A DNA stretch of 45,726 nucleotides from Rachicladosporium sp. CCFEE 5018 (taxonomy: Eukaryota; Ascomycota; Dothideomycetes; Cladosporiales; Cladosporiaceae). This document shows positions 1-11,090 of this stretch, in pieces (the stretch's first letter is position 1; each line of letters begins with the position of its first letter). Both the position numbers and the translations under genes were made by a program. The DNA lies in NCBI GenBank assembly GCA_002077045.2, contig KZ111153.1, forward strand, positions 39,258 through 84,983. The letters are read 5' to 3'. The notes below the pieces were generated by a model. That model was not told where the DNA came from and made no database searches. It was given only the letters and a program-made list of their open reading frames with translations.

Positions 1-372
1 GGGTGCAAGTGAGGAGGCAGCATACTGCACGGCCCAAGGTTGAGCATTGCCACTGAAAATCGTCAACACTGAAGCTTCATCGGCTTTGTTTTAGGTCTAC
101 ATACATGTCAAGCCGTTGCCCTTCGCTGCAGGGAACGTCGCAGCGTTCATGTTGACCACGCCGCCGGGGGCGAAGTTGTAAAAGGGCTGTTGGGCATTGA
201 AGTCGAATAGCCAGTCGCTGTCACTAGGCAGCAGTGCCTGACGGTCGAGCTGCGAAGCCACGGTACTCAGCTTGGCAATCTTGTCCGGATCCCTTGTCTT
301 GTCGACGGCTACAGCACTCTGGGCGAACAGACAGAGCAGAGCGCCTGCTGCGAGTGTGCTTTGGCCGAGCAT
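1..372 (-). CDS. Secreted cupin (spherulin/germin-like) protein, 5' part only
   Basis: The ATG at 372 opens a typical signal peptide: a short N-terminus, then a hydrophobic core ending AQSAVA, with cleavage likely before VDKTRD. Exon 1 is 372-105. A GTATGT...CAG intron of 52 bp (53-104) follows, and exon 2 runs from 52 off the window edge. Splicing avoids a stop just past the exon and gives GNGLTLAMLNLGPCSMLPPH followed by LHP. This matches the start of the cupin fold in fungal spherulin-like proteins, with the H-x-H metal-binding pair. The mature part also has FAPGGVVNMNAATFPA, typical of the family. About 106 residues are visible and the rest of the barrel is outside the window. Extracellular location is inferred from the signal peptide. 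Substrate or enzymatic activity cannot be told. Confidence 0.8.
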
Positions 373-2312
373 GTTGGCAGATCGAAAAGATAGATGTCAG
401 AGAGCTATGGACGCAGTCGATCAGAGGCAGCCAAACGGGAGTGAGTGCTCACGGCGGTAAGTTGAATCAATGGAAGGTTAAGGAGATAGTGACGAGGGAC
501 CGAACGCAGCGCGAAAGTAAGATGAAGCATATGAGCAGACCCGTCTTACTGCTTTATGAAGCCAGGTACTCGGCATGAAAGTTTCGGCGTCTTAGATGCC
601 TGGCCAGCACAGCCTGCGAGTTTTCCGCCATGCTAGTGGATGTAGCACGGTAGGAATCTCATGGTGCAGCTGCAGGATTCGCGATGCAACGCATTACTCA
701 TGCTAGTGTAGGGCAGGAGAGCGAATAGAGGATGCCCAACTGCGTCAATAAACTCTATGCAATTAACGAACAGGCATGTCTCCTGCTAATTGCTGATCAG
801 GCACGAGCGCTGTGTATCGCGTTCGGCTGTACTGTTGGTTGGTGCTAAGACGCTGCTTGGCACGCAGGCGATGGTCAGCCTTGCCGTAGCGTACTAGTTG
901 CCTCGTTACGTCTGCTCATTCGGCCCGCTGGCAACAGAGCAGACTATGTAAACGTTAGCAGGTATGACCGGTAAAAATCAGGCCAACGAGGTAGACTTGA
1001 GTTGCTCACTGTTGAGCTTGCATCAAGCATGAAGACCGCGAGTTGGCTGTGTTGATCAAAAAATCCTAGTGGTACAACGGCACGAGCACTCGTGCAGCGG
1101 CCTGTCCAACAGTAGCCGCATCCTGACGCGTCTGATGAGCAATGCTGATGAATTAGACCACGAGACAACGATGTTGGCCCCAGCATGGCATTTCCGAACG
1201 TGATTGAACAGTGCAGTCCAAGATGTATAGTATGTCCTTGTTGGTGGCTTGACGTCTCGTTACAGGCTGCAGTAGAGCGCATATGACCCGGCCGCGTCTC
1301 GTAAGTGCGGCTGAGTTATGCCGTGTCTGCATGCGCAAGTGCGGTGCAGGCATGAAGTTGTGGAGTACGGTCCGCAATGGCAAACGTTGGCAACGGGCAC
1401 AGCATGCTGTCAACGGCGTCGGCTGTGCATATGTGCCTGGATTGAAGGCTGTCGTGGGTTAGGTGTTGCAACTCAAGGTGTTGGTCGCTCAGTAGCTCAC
1501 GGCTGCTAAACACAGAAGGAGCTACCGCATCCCTCGATCCCAATCAGTACAATGCACGCATCTCGTCACGACCCGGTCAGCTTCGCTCCGTCTTACAGTG
1601 CGACTTGCATCTGCAACGCGCGAAGGATTCTAGACATGAGATCCAGGCTATGGGATGTCAACATGGCAGGTCCGGTAGAAGGCGGGACTGGGGCGGCCCG
1701 AGGTGAGCTAATTTTGGACTGCCTCAGAGGATATTGATGGCTCTCTCTCGAGACACCAGCATGAAGTTGTTGGTAAGAAAGTGCCTGTGTTGTTCTCTTG
1801 GACCGTTGCTCCTGCAACGTCTTTGGTTTGGTACATAAGATGATGAGTTCGTCTGTCGTGTGCGAGGGTGGAACATTTCAGGAAGTCTTCTTGACGTCCC
1901 TCTAACCTTCCATTGGAAATAAGCACCACGAAAGTGTGGCGTACTAGGATTCATTCGTACACTCCATCTGTGAAGGGTATTCGATATTATGCACACTCTG
2001 ACACCTCATACTTGGTCAATCGCTCGGAACGACGCGGCCAGCACTTTGTTTTGCATCCCTGCCTCCGCTCTTCCAAACGTCCGGAGGGTTTCTAAGGCAT
2101 AGATCAGTTTGCTGGTGACAGTAAATTTGTGCAGGAGCGCAATCTTGAGACTCTACGGGCAGACTTTCTAGCTCAATAGATATTGAATCGCAGTCTTACA
2201 ACGGATGATTTTGAGATTAGAAAGGAGTGTCGTGACATCTGCATTCCAATCTAGATGCTCTGTCGCCCGCCATATCTTCGGGCGTTGGCTATCCCTCGCG
2301 GTCCAACCACTC
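373..2312. other. Intergenic stretch, no supported gene
   Basis: About 1.9 kb between the cupin start and the 3' end of the metallo-beta-lactamase gene. Only short overlapping ORFs (up to about 110 codons) on both strands are present, with no recognisable domain, no splice-compatible gene model and no tRNA-like element. It presumably holds the cupin promoter on its left side and the MBL gene terminator on its right. I see no repeat or transposon remnant. Confidence 0.5.
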
Positions 2313-3351
2313 TCACGTGTAAGCATGCGGCGCACTCTGATACTTAAAGAACGTCTTCGCGCAGTGCCCAAATACCATCGTCCCGTTAGTCCTCTTCTGC
2401 AACCCCTTGATCATCTGATGACTCCTGACCCAGTCGTCATGATCCCTCGCCAGCCATCCCTGCGGCACACTCGCATAGAAGTTCTCCTCAACATGATACT
2501 GATCCGTCGTGAAAATCCAGGTCCCGCTCTCTCGCAAGTTGACCTGCATGATGCACAATCCTGGCGTGTGACCCGGAGCATGGCGAATATTGATCCCGGG
2601 TGCCAACTCGAGGAAGTCACCGTGAAAGGGAACCCAGTTCACGTCGAAGGTGAGGTCCTTGGGGAGGTAGACGCCCAGGTCGGATTTGGAGGCGACGGAG
2701 TAGAAGGCGTGTTTCAGCTCGGCTTCGTGGACGTAGATTGGGATATCGGTGCCCCGGAAGTGCTCGAGGCCACCGGCGTGGTCGAGGTGGAGATGCCCCA
2801 TAATTACGGCCTTGATGTCTTTGATGTCGTGGCTGTGGCGAGGGTGTCAGGTACTCATTCGACTCTGAGATACCAGACAGAAGACTTACCCAGTCTTGGC
2901 GATCTGCGCAGTGAGCTCTTGCTCGGGACTGTAATCGACCTGCGCGAAGATGTCGTTCAGAGGCGCGCCCCAGACTTCGGGGTAGTCTTTGCTATTGGAA
3001 TCGATCAGTGTCCAATCCCACTACCTACGCATACCCAAGTCTGGCTTACCCAGTCCCCGTCTCGAACAATATAAGACCCTCCGTCGGATGCTCGATCAGC
3101 ACCGATATGACGACCAGCTTTCTACGAACGTGCGGCGGATTCGGGTTTGATAGAGTGGAAGTGCCGCCGCCACGAAGGAAGAAGCCGTCGTCGGCCTCGA
3201 GATTGCCGCAGTGGAGGAGCCACATTTTCGTGCCCTACTATGTCAGCCACTTACGCCAGGAACTGTCGATGCCTTAGACTTCTTCGTAACTTACCTCTGG
3301 GGCCTGGTTGACGTTGTCGAGGCCAAACTTTGTGGGCGTATTGGTCGACAT
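2313..3351 (-). CDS. Metallo-beta-lactamase-fold hydrolase (lactonase-like), four exons
   Basis: Spliced model: exon 1 3351-3295, exon 2 3234-3050, exon 3 2991-2890, exon 4 2832-2313. The introns of 60, 58 and 57 bp all have GT(A)AG(C/T) donors and TAG or CAG acceptors, and phase is kept at every junction. The product is 287 residues. It reads EGTKMWLLHCGNLEADDGFF, then VVISVLIEHPTEGLILFETG, then the Zn-binding signature GHLHLDHAGG (H-x-H-x-D-H), and later RHAPGHTPG with a further metal-ligand His. This arrangement is that of the AiiA-like N-acyl-homoserine-lactonase branch of the MBL superfamily. The real substrate in a fungus is unknown; lactone or ester hydrolysis is a family-level inference. 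No signal peptide is seen, so it is probably cytosolic. A 289-codon open frame on the opposite strand is a shadow. Confidence 0.85.
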
Positions 3352-3996
3352 GACCGATCCTAGTGCTCTTATCACGTTCGGGTGATGTAAGACGCAATGA
3401 CAACGACAACCACTGAAGAAATATTCTGACACGAAATGTGAAGATCGAGCCCACAGTACTTAGATATAAGGTACCTTCTGCTCAAGCATTGATCTGATCT
3501 CGCCATACCTTCACCTACCTGTAACACGCCTGACACCACATCTACCCCACTTCAACCTTCGGATCAGCGCTTCGCTCCAGAACTCAAATGACGAGCACCG
3601 AGGAATGATGCTGGGGCTTTACTCGTACAGTGCGGTTCGTGTGCGGATGAAGCATGCTGGAGTCCCGTTGGCTGCAGTGTCGAGCATTGAGATGCTTAGT
3701 AATGGAATTCGGTCTGGGGCATGCGCAATGCGCGCAAGCGTGGGGAAATAGAGTCGCGTACAAATACCAAGTGGACCTTTGACGATAGCGGAATACTCGC
3801 TGCGCACGCGACGTGATCGATGCGTGTGAAGTGGTGATGTGGTGGCGTTCAAGTTGCAGGCGGCGAAGTCCAGATTCGACGTGCAGGACCCAATGCGAGC
3901 ACGGACCGCAGTACCCTCAGGACAACTACCGTCCCTCCAAGAATCAACGCAGACAGGCAGCAGCAGGCACGGATCAAACCATCATACAAGCCTATC
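3352..3996. other. Intergenic: PMR1 3' end to MBL promoter
   Basis: About 645 bp between two minus-strand genes. It must contain the PMR1 terminator (higher coordinates) and the MBL-gene promoter (lower coordinates). Open frames here are short, overlap each other on both strands and resemble no family. No RNA gene was recognised. Confidence 0.5.
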
Positions 3997-6900
3997 CTAC
4001 ACACTCCCGCTATAACCTCTCCCTGCGCCCCTCGTCCGCTTCCGCCTTTCCCATTCCTTCCTCCCCTCATCAACCCAAAGCACCAGACTAGCCATCGCTA
4101 CCAACCTAATCAAATCCCCTAACCCAAGCGCCTCGGTCTGGAATACCCTCTGCAATGGTGGGAAGTATATGACCATGCCCTGCCCGATCAGACTACCAGC
4201 GACAGCCCAATTGAACATCTGGTTACTGCCCTTGCCCCACAGCGGTACCTCGCCTCTCAGCACTGATTTCGTGGAGGAGCGGCAGGCCAAGGCAGAAGCC
4301 ATGTCAAATAGCACGAATTGCGTGAAGGTTAGAGTTGTGTCACGGGCGCTGACGGAGTGCGCGGCTAGGTCGGCAGGCGTGAGATTCGAGACGTAGGTGT
4401 AGAGTGTGCCGAGCAGGATTACTGTGGCGGACTGGAGAACGCGGCGGATTAGACGGGGGTGGAGGACTCGTGCATTTCGGGGTCGGGGCGGGGATTGCAG
4501 GAGCGCGGGATCGACAGGTTCGACGCCGAGGGACTGGGCTGGAGGGCCGTCCATGAGGATGTCTGGAGTGCAGAGATTAGCGACATGAGAGTTTACGTGG
4601 TCCGGGGGAAGTACTTACTGATCCACAGGATCTGCATCGCATTGAGTGGATTCTTCCACCCGCCCAGCGAGCTTAGCATCACAAGCCCCAATGCCGCCGC
4701 AGATGTGCTGAGCTGGAATGTGAGGAAGTTCTGAATGTTGTGGAAGATGCCTTTGCCTTCCTCAATGGCATTCAGTATCGTGCTGAAATCATCATCTGTC
4801 AAGATCATGTCTGCAGCCTCTTTGGCCACATCTGTGCCCAGCTTGCCCATGCTAATGCCAATGTCTGCTTTCTTCAGCGCAGGGGCGTCATTGACGCCAT
4901 CGCCTGTCATGGCTACCACGTCGCCTCGCGCTTGGAGTGCGCGGATAATCTTGAGCTTGTGGTCGGGACTTGTGCGCGCGAAGATGGAGACGCAGGACAT
5001 GGCTTCTGTCAATGCCTCGTCTGTCATTGTGTCTAGTTGATCGCCGCGCAGGACGGGTGAGCCGAGTGCGGAGTTGAGATTGACAGGCATGCCTATCTTA
5101 CGCGCGATAGCGACGGCTGTAGGCTCGGCGTCGCCGGTGATCATGATGACTTTGACGCCACCTGCCATTAGGCGGCGTATGCTGCGATCAACGCCAGGCC
5201 GAGGTGGATCTGACATGCCAACGAGGCCGGCAAAGGTGAGACTATTGTATGCAGCGTCTGTCGCAGTAGCATCTGTATTGCCGTTCAGCATTGGAGTCGA
5301 GGCACCGCTGCGAATGAGGTTGGTAGCCAGTCTGTCGAGCCTAACCACGCCCGAAGCAAATGCAAGTACTCGCAGTCCCTCTTCTGCCATAGCATTTGCA
5401 GCCAGGTTGATCTCATCGATGCGCTTTGCATCCAGTACGACCTCATCGCCCTGGCTCGTCAAGTATGTGTCGCAACGATCGATGACTCGCTCGACAGCGC
5501 CTTTAACGTATGCCGTAGAATCACCCTGCTGTCCATTGACAACGACACCTTGCCACTTGCGCTCGCTCGAGAAGGGCGTCTCCTGCTTTCGTGAACCGAG
5601 GCGCTCCCGTATGTCCTCCTCGTTAAAGGAGTCAAGAAGGTCGAGACAGGCCACGTCGGTAGGCTGCCCTGCCCATCGGCTCTTTGCGTGTGCAAGATCG
5701 TCTCCGCCAGTGCTAGCTAGTACAGCAGCACTTGCGGCAGTGGTAGTGCCATGAGTGTGGGTGTTCAGTCTTGCGTTATTCACCACGTTGGCGACCCGAA
5801 GAAGTCGTTGGGTTATCGGCGCATTCGCAGCTTGCGAGCGGACTGTCTTCGTGTCCCGCGGCGCAGCATCGTCAAATCCCCACATCTTGGTTACAGTCAT
5901 GTGATTCATGGTCAACGTTCCGGTCTTATCGCTGCACACAACATTGACACAGCCAAGCGTCTCCACGCTCGGCAGCCGGCGCATGATGGCATTTCGCTTG
6001 CTCATGCGCAGCACCCCAAGAGCCAGTGTGACAGTCACAATAATCGGCAGTCCTTCGGGTATGGCGGCCACAGCCAGACTAACGCCGATCTGGAAGAGCT
6101 CCAGGAACTTCATGCCACGCCACAGCCCGACCATCATGATCAGTGCGATGACTCCGAAAGACATGTAGCTCAACTCCTTGCCCAGACGATCCATACTTTG
6201 CTGTAGTGGTGTTCGTGGACTCTCAATCTCCTGTAGCGATGCACTGATGGCGCCGAATTCAGTGTCACCGCCGGTGCTAACCACGATGCCGTGTCCATAA
6301 CCAGATCTTACGAGTGTCCCATGAATGCAATATTGGCCTGCTCACTCAAGCGCAGTGCAACACTAATTGACGGGTCTGCCGAGTCCACGTATGCGGGCGA
6401 TAGTGATCCATTCTGGCCAGATGACTTTACCGGGACCTCAGCAGTCTTCCGGACAGGCTCATTTTCACCCGTGAGGTTGCTCTCATCAATGCTCAGGTCC
6501 GCGGCGTGTGTGATCCGCATGTCAGCGGGAATGCGATCGCCAGTGTGAAAGAGCACGAGATCCCCAGTGACCAGCTGTGTAGCAGAGATCGTCGTGCTCG
6601 CCTTGTCGGCTTTTGCCTCATCGTCAATTCCCGATGCCCGCACTGCACCAGTCTCCTTCCCACTGATCTCGTCACTCCCTGCGACCACATTGCTCCGGAT
6701 CACATGCGCGCTATGCGGTACTAGCTGATTCAATGCTTCGAGACTTTTCTCACTCCGGTACTCCTGAACGAACGCCACGCTCACTACGATCGTCACCGCG
6801 ATTGCTATACTGATCGCATCCTCCGCATTTCCCATCAAAGCTGATATGGCCGCGCTGGCAAGCAGCAAAAGGATCAAGGTCTCCTGGAACTGCTTGACGA

Positions 6901-7207
6901 AGCGCAGCCATAATGGCTCTGGCTCTTCGTGTGGCAGCTCATTTGTCCCTTGGATGTGCAGTCTCGTAACCGCATCAGAGGGACTCAGCCCGTGTGTCAG
7001 ACTCGTCGAATGCCGTAGTGCGACCTCCGCCGTGGACAGGGTCGAGTGCTCGGAGGTTATCGATTGCTGGCCGGGTAGTCTGATCCGTGATTTTGCTCGC
7101 TGGTGTGACTTGTTTGGCTCCGCATGTCGAGGAGCGAGCGATGTGATCGCATGAGGTGGAGGAGCGGTATTGTAGAGCGGCAGGGCCGGGGTAGAGGCTC
7201 TGGACAT
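3997..7207 (-). CDS. PMR1: Golgi Ca2+/Mn2+ P-type ATPase Pmr1, copy 1 (frameshifted)
   Basis: Secretory-pathway Ca2+/Mn2+-transporting P2A ATPase that supplies Golgi lumen ions for glycosylation and secretion. Translation starts at the ATG at 7207. Exon 1 is 7207-4619, a 56-bp intron (4563-4618, GTAAGT...CAG) follows, and exon 2 is 4562-3997. Splicing restores WINILMDGPPAQSLGVEP, the conserved M6 segment. Landmarks are the N-terminal EPLWLRFVKQFQETLILLLL with QEYRSEKSLEALN, IPEGLP in M4, phosphorylation motif SDKTGTLT (Asp about residue 427), and TGDGVNDAPALKKADIG in the hinge. The intended length is about 1051 residues, somewhat longer than yeast Pmr1. Copy 1 has CCC at 6318-6320 where copy 2 has CCCC (11771-11774). 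The missing base breaks the frame after QANIAFMG, so as written the protein stops early. This could be a sequencing error or an allele-specific null. The promoter is shared with the divergent RAD21. Confidence 0.93.
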
Positions 7208-7794
7208 TGTCGTTCGGCCATCAAGTCGACCGCATGCTAACACTTGTCGTGCTCATCTGAAGTTGAGTTCGCGTGGGGATCGCAGTTGGCGCTTTTGCTT
7301 CTAGTATTGCAGCAAACCTCTTGGCGAACCCTCGAAGCAATATTAGACCACCCAAGGCGCATGTATCATCTGTCAAGACACGGTCTCGGACATGAATAGA
7401 CTTGAGCATCGTGCGGCCCCAGGCACACTGTCCAAAGTTGGCCAGTGACGTTACGCTAAGATCTCGGGGAAGGTTCGGGCGAGATCCCGACAGCTGCCTC
7501 ACGCTTGCACAACGCGTGCTCTGACCAGCCACTCGTTGCGCCAACACACACCACACCACTTGCTGTACCTCGCTCATCAACATCTGCTACCGATTGTATT
7601 GGCAGCATACGAGCAGAACTATGCGATCGCCATCTTGTTAGTATCTGGAGAATCGACTTGCTCGTATTGGACGCGCCGGACGGGGCAACAACAAACGCGT
7701 CCATCACCTACGCGTGCGACGGCGATTGGAGACATTGACTCATCGCCACCACCACAGTTGTTGCGCATAGCTCTTACATAGCAACACCGCCAAC
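7208..7794. promoter_or_regulatory. Divergent PMR1/RAD21 promoter, copy 1, with three ACGCGT boxes
   Basis: A 587-bp region between the two divergent start codons. Three perfect ACGCGT hexamers lie at 7512-7517, 7695-7700 and 7710-7715, that is about 283, 100 and 85 bp upstream of the RAD21 ATG. ACGCGT is the MluI cell-cycle box bound by MBF at G1/S in yeasts, and the budding-yeast cohesin gene MCD1 is a known MBF-type target. MBF control here is inference. The first two boxes are kept in copy 2, while the third is altered by one base there. Confidence 0.55.
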
Positions 7795-9716
7795 ATGTTC
7801 TACTCAGAATCGCTCTTAGCGAAGACAGGCCCGCTGGCTCGTGTCTGGCTGGCGTCGAACTTCGAGCGCAAACTCACGAAGCAGGGTGTACTACAGTCGA
7901 ACTTGGAGGACAATGTGAAGAATATCGTGGGTCAGGGCCAGGCGCCCATGGCTTTACGGCTGAGTGGTCAGTTGCTGTTGGGTGTGGTGCGCATCTACAG
8001 CAGGAAGGCACGATATCTGTTGGATGACTGCTCAGAGGCATTGAGCAAGTTGAAAATGGTGCGCATGAATGCTGCGCTATTGGGATTGAACAACGTGACT
8101 GACACTAGGCGCAGGCATTCAAGCCAGGCAACGTCGATCTACCTGGAGGCCAATCACACGCTGCAGCACCCGGCGCACTCATTCTTCCCGACACAATCAC
8201 CGAACTTGACCTTCTGGCACCTCTTCCAGACCCACATCTGCTTCTGCTAGAACCCTCGACTGGTGAACGCAACAACACAACGCTCGACTTCGGTGCCAGT
8301 CAGCTGCTCCCGGACAGCCAAGTAACTCCCTCACGGCGGAATCGAGGGCAGGCACTACAGCTTGAGGATGATGATCTTGGACTCGACCTTGGCTTTGGAC
8401 CTGATGAGCTGGCGAACAAGTCCACGCCATTCGGCGAAGACCGCAGTATAGAAATTGGACGACGAGCTGCGACACCACGGAACAATGAACCGACCCTTCT
8501 GGAGGATGACGACCTTGGACTTGACCTTGGCTTCGGCGACACGACATTTGGGCGCGACAGCACTGTTCATGCGCCTCAAGATGACTTCATGCCGATGGTG
8601 GAGGACGACTATCAGATGGGCGGCGTGGTTGATGATGTGGACGAGATTGCACAGGCTAATGCAGAGGCGCTGGCTCGAGCATCAGCACATGCTGCCAGTC
8701 GATTGCGCAACTCCGAGTCTCCGCTCTCGTCAGTGCGGTCGAGTGTTGATCGGCAACTGGAGAAGACATTCCAACTTGATCTCACTGCAATGGAGGAGCA
8801 AGACCCCACGATTGTGCAGGCAGCACAGCGCATCAAGCGCCGACGAGTTCTACCCCAGGATACGCAAATCGAACTTCACAACAGTCAGATTAAGCACCAG
8901 CAGGAGGATCGCTCGGCTATCACCCGAGCACCTGAGTTCTTGCCACGAGACCCACTCCTGCTGCAGCTGATGGAAATGCAGCGCAACGGTGGCTTCGTGT
9001 CGAACATCATGGGTGACGGCCGCATGCAGGGCTGGGCGCCTGAGCTACGAGGCATCCTGAGTGTCGACGTGGTACGCAAAGCAAACAAGCGCAAGCGCGA
9101 CAGCGGCATCGCAGACGTCGAGACCGGCAGCGAGAGACAGGAGACGCCTCGACTTGAGCTGCCACTAGAGGAGGATGAAGGCTTCCAGCAACCCGATGCC
9201 TTCGTCGCCGACGCTACAGAAGGTGCCATTCCATTCCAAAGCGATGGTCTTCAGCCCCCGGCCGATGACTTCCAACCCATCCCCAATGACGACGTGGACT
9301 ACACAAACATTAACGACGCCCCCTTCGACGTTACCGAAGCACCTCTCCTGCACCCCTCCCAAGCCGGGCCCGTCTCCTTAGGAACCAAAACCGCCGTCCA
9401 CCTCCTGCGCAACCACTTCGCGCCCGGCCACGCAGCAACTTCAGCCGAGCCGCCCACGCCCAGTAAGCGGACTAGGAATGAGGCGCTCTTTACGGATCTG
9501 TGCCCTGAGGCTACGACAAGTCGGCAAGATGCAACGAAGATGTTCTTCGAGCTTCTGGTGCTGGGGACGAAGGATGCTGTGAAGGTCGAGCAGGGGAGTG
9601 ACGGCTTGGGACTGCCGATCAGGGTCCGAGGCAAGCGCGGACTATGGGGAGATTGGGCGGAGATGGGGACGCAGCAGGCTGTTGGAGGCGAGGGGCCCGT
9701 GGAGCAAGAGGTTTGA
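7795..9716 (+). CDS. RAD21: Cohesin kleisin subunit Rad21/Scc1, copy 1
   Basis: Kleisin that closes the Smc1-Smc3 ring and is cut by separase at anaphase. Exon 1 is 7795-8058 (88 codons), a 56-bp intron follows (8059-8114, GTGCGC...CAG with CTGAC branch site), and exon 2 is 8115-9716. The join gives SKLKMAFKPGNVDLP, as in fungal Rad21. Length is 621 residues. The N-terminal domain (MFYSESLLAKTGPLARVWLA) is the Smc3-binding region, and the C-terminal winged helix contains TKMFFELLVLGTKDAVKVEQ. SIEIGR at residues 199-204 (8445-8462) fits the separase consensus (S/D)xExxR and sits between two LEDDDLGLDLGFG repeats. The mitotic paralogue is preferred over Rec8 on these features. Copy 2 encodes an equally long protein with few substitutions. 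Confidence 0.95.
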
Positions 9717-10532
9717 GGTGAAGGCATTGGTTTCTCTGGGTGATTTGTGATGAGCTTGGGTGCTCGGCGCTTTTGTGATGGCGGTGGTGAGCCGACTCTG
9801 AGATACCTTGCCTGAAGTGCATGATTATAGCGGTATTCAACGTTCCATCCGGAATCATTAGCATCTACCTCGTCGTCCTCACCACACCCGTCCAAGTTGT
9901 GTGTGACTATTTGCTAGATATCTCCGCTTCCCCAGGAGTCTGTACGGCCCTATGCTACTGCTATTACAAGCGGACCTAAAGAGGGATTGGATCGATTCTT
10001 GAGGTCGCTGCTCTAAGTTCCTGACACTCATCGTCACGCTCATATACTGATGATTACGCCGAACAAGAGCATGACCCTCGTTGCGGACTTTTGGAGACGC
10101 AGACATGTGACCGTTCCTACCTCGTGTGATTCCAATATAACCCCACGATCTTCCCGCATATCGGATCCCATGGTTTAGCTTCCCGTGTTCTTATTAATCA
10201 ATATGACGAAGACGACACCCCGGACTGCTCCCCTCTGGCGCCGCGCTGTCGTATAGCTGACTGAGATCGCATCGACCAACCCTCAGGCTTCCTCTCCAAT
10301 TCGCAACGCTGACGCATACCTCTCTGGCCTTCTAAGTCTCATCCTCATCTCCATCACCGAACCCTTACTCAGCCCGCCGTCCCGGAGCTTCAATCTTCAC
10401 GCCGACCCGGATTTGGACCCCAGCTCCACAGAGCACCGTGTCAAGCACCACAGGCGCGCGCGCACATGTCGCTCCGCTGCCGTAGTTCCTGGTGGTAACG
10501 TCACGTAGTCTGCTCCCGTGCAGATAGCTCAA
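9717..10532. other. Intergenic, RAD21 terminator and kinase promoter, copy 1
   Basis: An 816-bp stretch between two plus-strand genes with no gene-like ORF. The second half is well conserved with copy 2 (15170-15997), including a pyrimidine-rich segment and a GC-rich region with alternating CG just upstream of the kinase ATG. No protein-kinase-like coding exon can be fitted here, which matters for the kinase architecture. A possible acceptor (GTGCAG) precedes the kinase ATG by about 11 bases, so an upstream non-coding exon is conceivable. Confidence 0.5.
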
Positions 10533-10990
10533 ATGGAGCGCCTCCGCACGCAAGAGAAGCAGCGCCGCCTTAACAACGGCGTCGGCCGCTCCGCCCCGCG
10601 CTCCCTGCACAGTCATAGCTCATCGTCAAGGGATGGCGATACCGCGACACCAGCTGGGAATGGGAGTGCTTACGACGGCGAGAGCGAGGAGGCGAGGGAG
10701 CTCATGTCGCTGGACAGAGTTGCATCTCTTGACACCCGGCAGCTATCGGCGCGAAGTACGGCGTCGCGGAACTGGAATGATGGCGCTGCGAGTAGGATGC
10801 GAGCAAGGCATAGCAAGACGGAGGTCGTCTCGGTTTGCGGCGCAGCGGGGTTTGGGAAGAGTGCGCTGGTGCAGAGCGTACAGGCTACGGCTAGGAAGCA
10901 CGGGTACTTCACTTCTGCGAAGTTCGAACTGAATACACGGACGCCCTTTGGACCACTAACGAGAATCCTGAGTTCGCTGTTTAGACAGAT
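10533..10990 (+). CDS. Hybrid histidine kinase, copy 1, 5' fragment cut by the gap
   Basis: The first about 152 codons from the ATG at 10533, in the same frame and almost the same sequence as the complete gene starting at 15998. The fragment includes the Walker A motif GAAGFGKS at residues 103-110. It ends at the N run, not at a stop codon, so it is an assembly truncation and not a pseudogene. The last 200 or so bases are identical to the other copy. Serine- and arginine-rich sequence precedes the ATPase motif. Confidence 0.85.
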
Positions 10991-11090
10991 NNNNNNNNNN
11001 NNNNNNNNNNNNNNNNNNNNNNNNNNNNNNNNNNNNNNNNNNNNNNNNNNNNNNNNNNNNNNNNNNNNNNNNNNNNNNNNNNNNNNNNNN
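10991..11090. other. Assembly gap, 100 N
   Basis: Exactly 100 undetermined bases, the conventional length for a scaffold gap of unknown size. Left of it the sequence stops inside the histidine kinase gene. Right of it the sequence resumes inside PMR1 on the opposite strand, at the position equivalent to 5638. Confidence 0.99.

Larger units (their letters stand above)
5638..10990. repeat. Block 1, first copy (PMR1 5' part - RAD21 - kinase 5' end)
   Basis: This 5353-bp stretch is matched co-linearly by 11091-16455. It begins inside PMR1 and ends inside the histidine kinase gene exactly at the N run. The first roughly 145 bp and the last roughly 200 bp are identical to the other copy. Divergence is highest in the PMR1-RAD21 intergenic region and at synonymous sites. 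The pattern fits two allelic contigs placed in tandem rather than a genuine duplication. Confidence 0.9.

Noticed and set aside
2205..3074. 289-codon plus-strand ORF
   Set aside because: It is antisense to the four-exon metallo-beta-lactamase gene, whose HxHxDH motif and splice sites are convincing.
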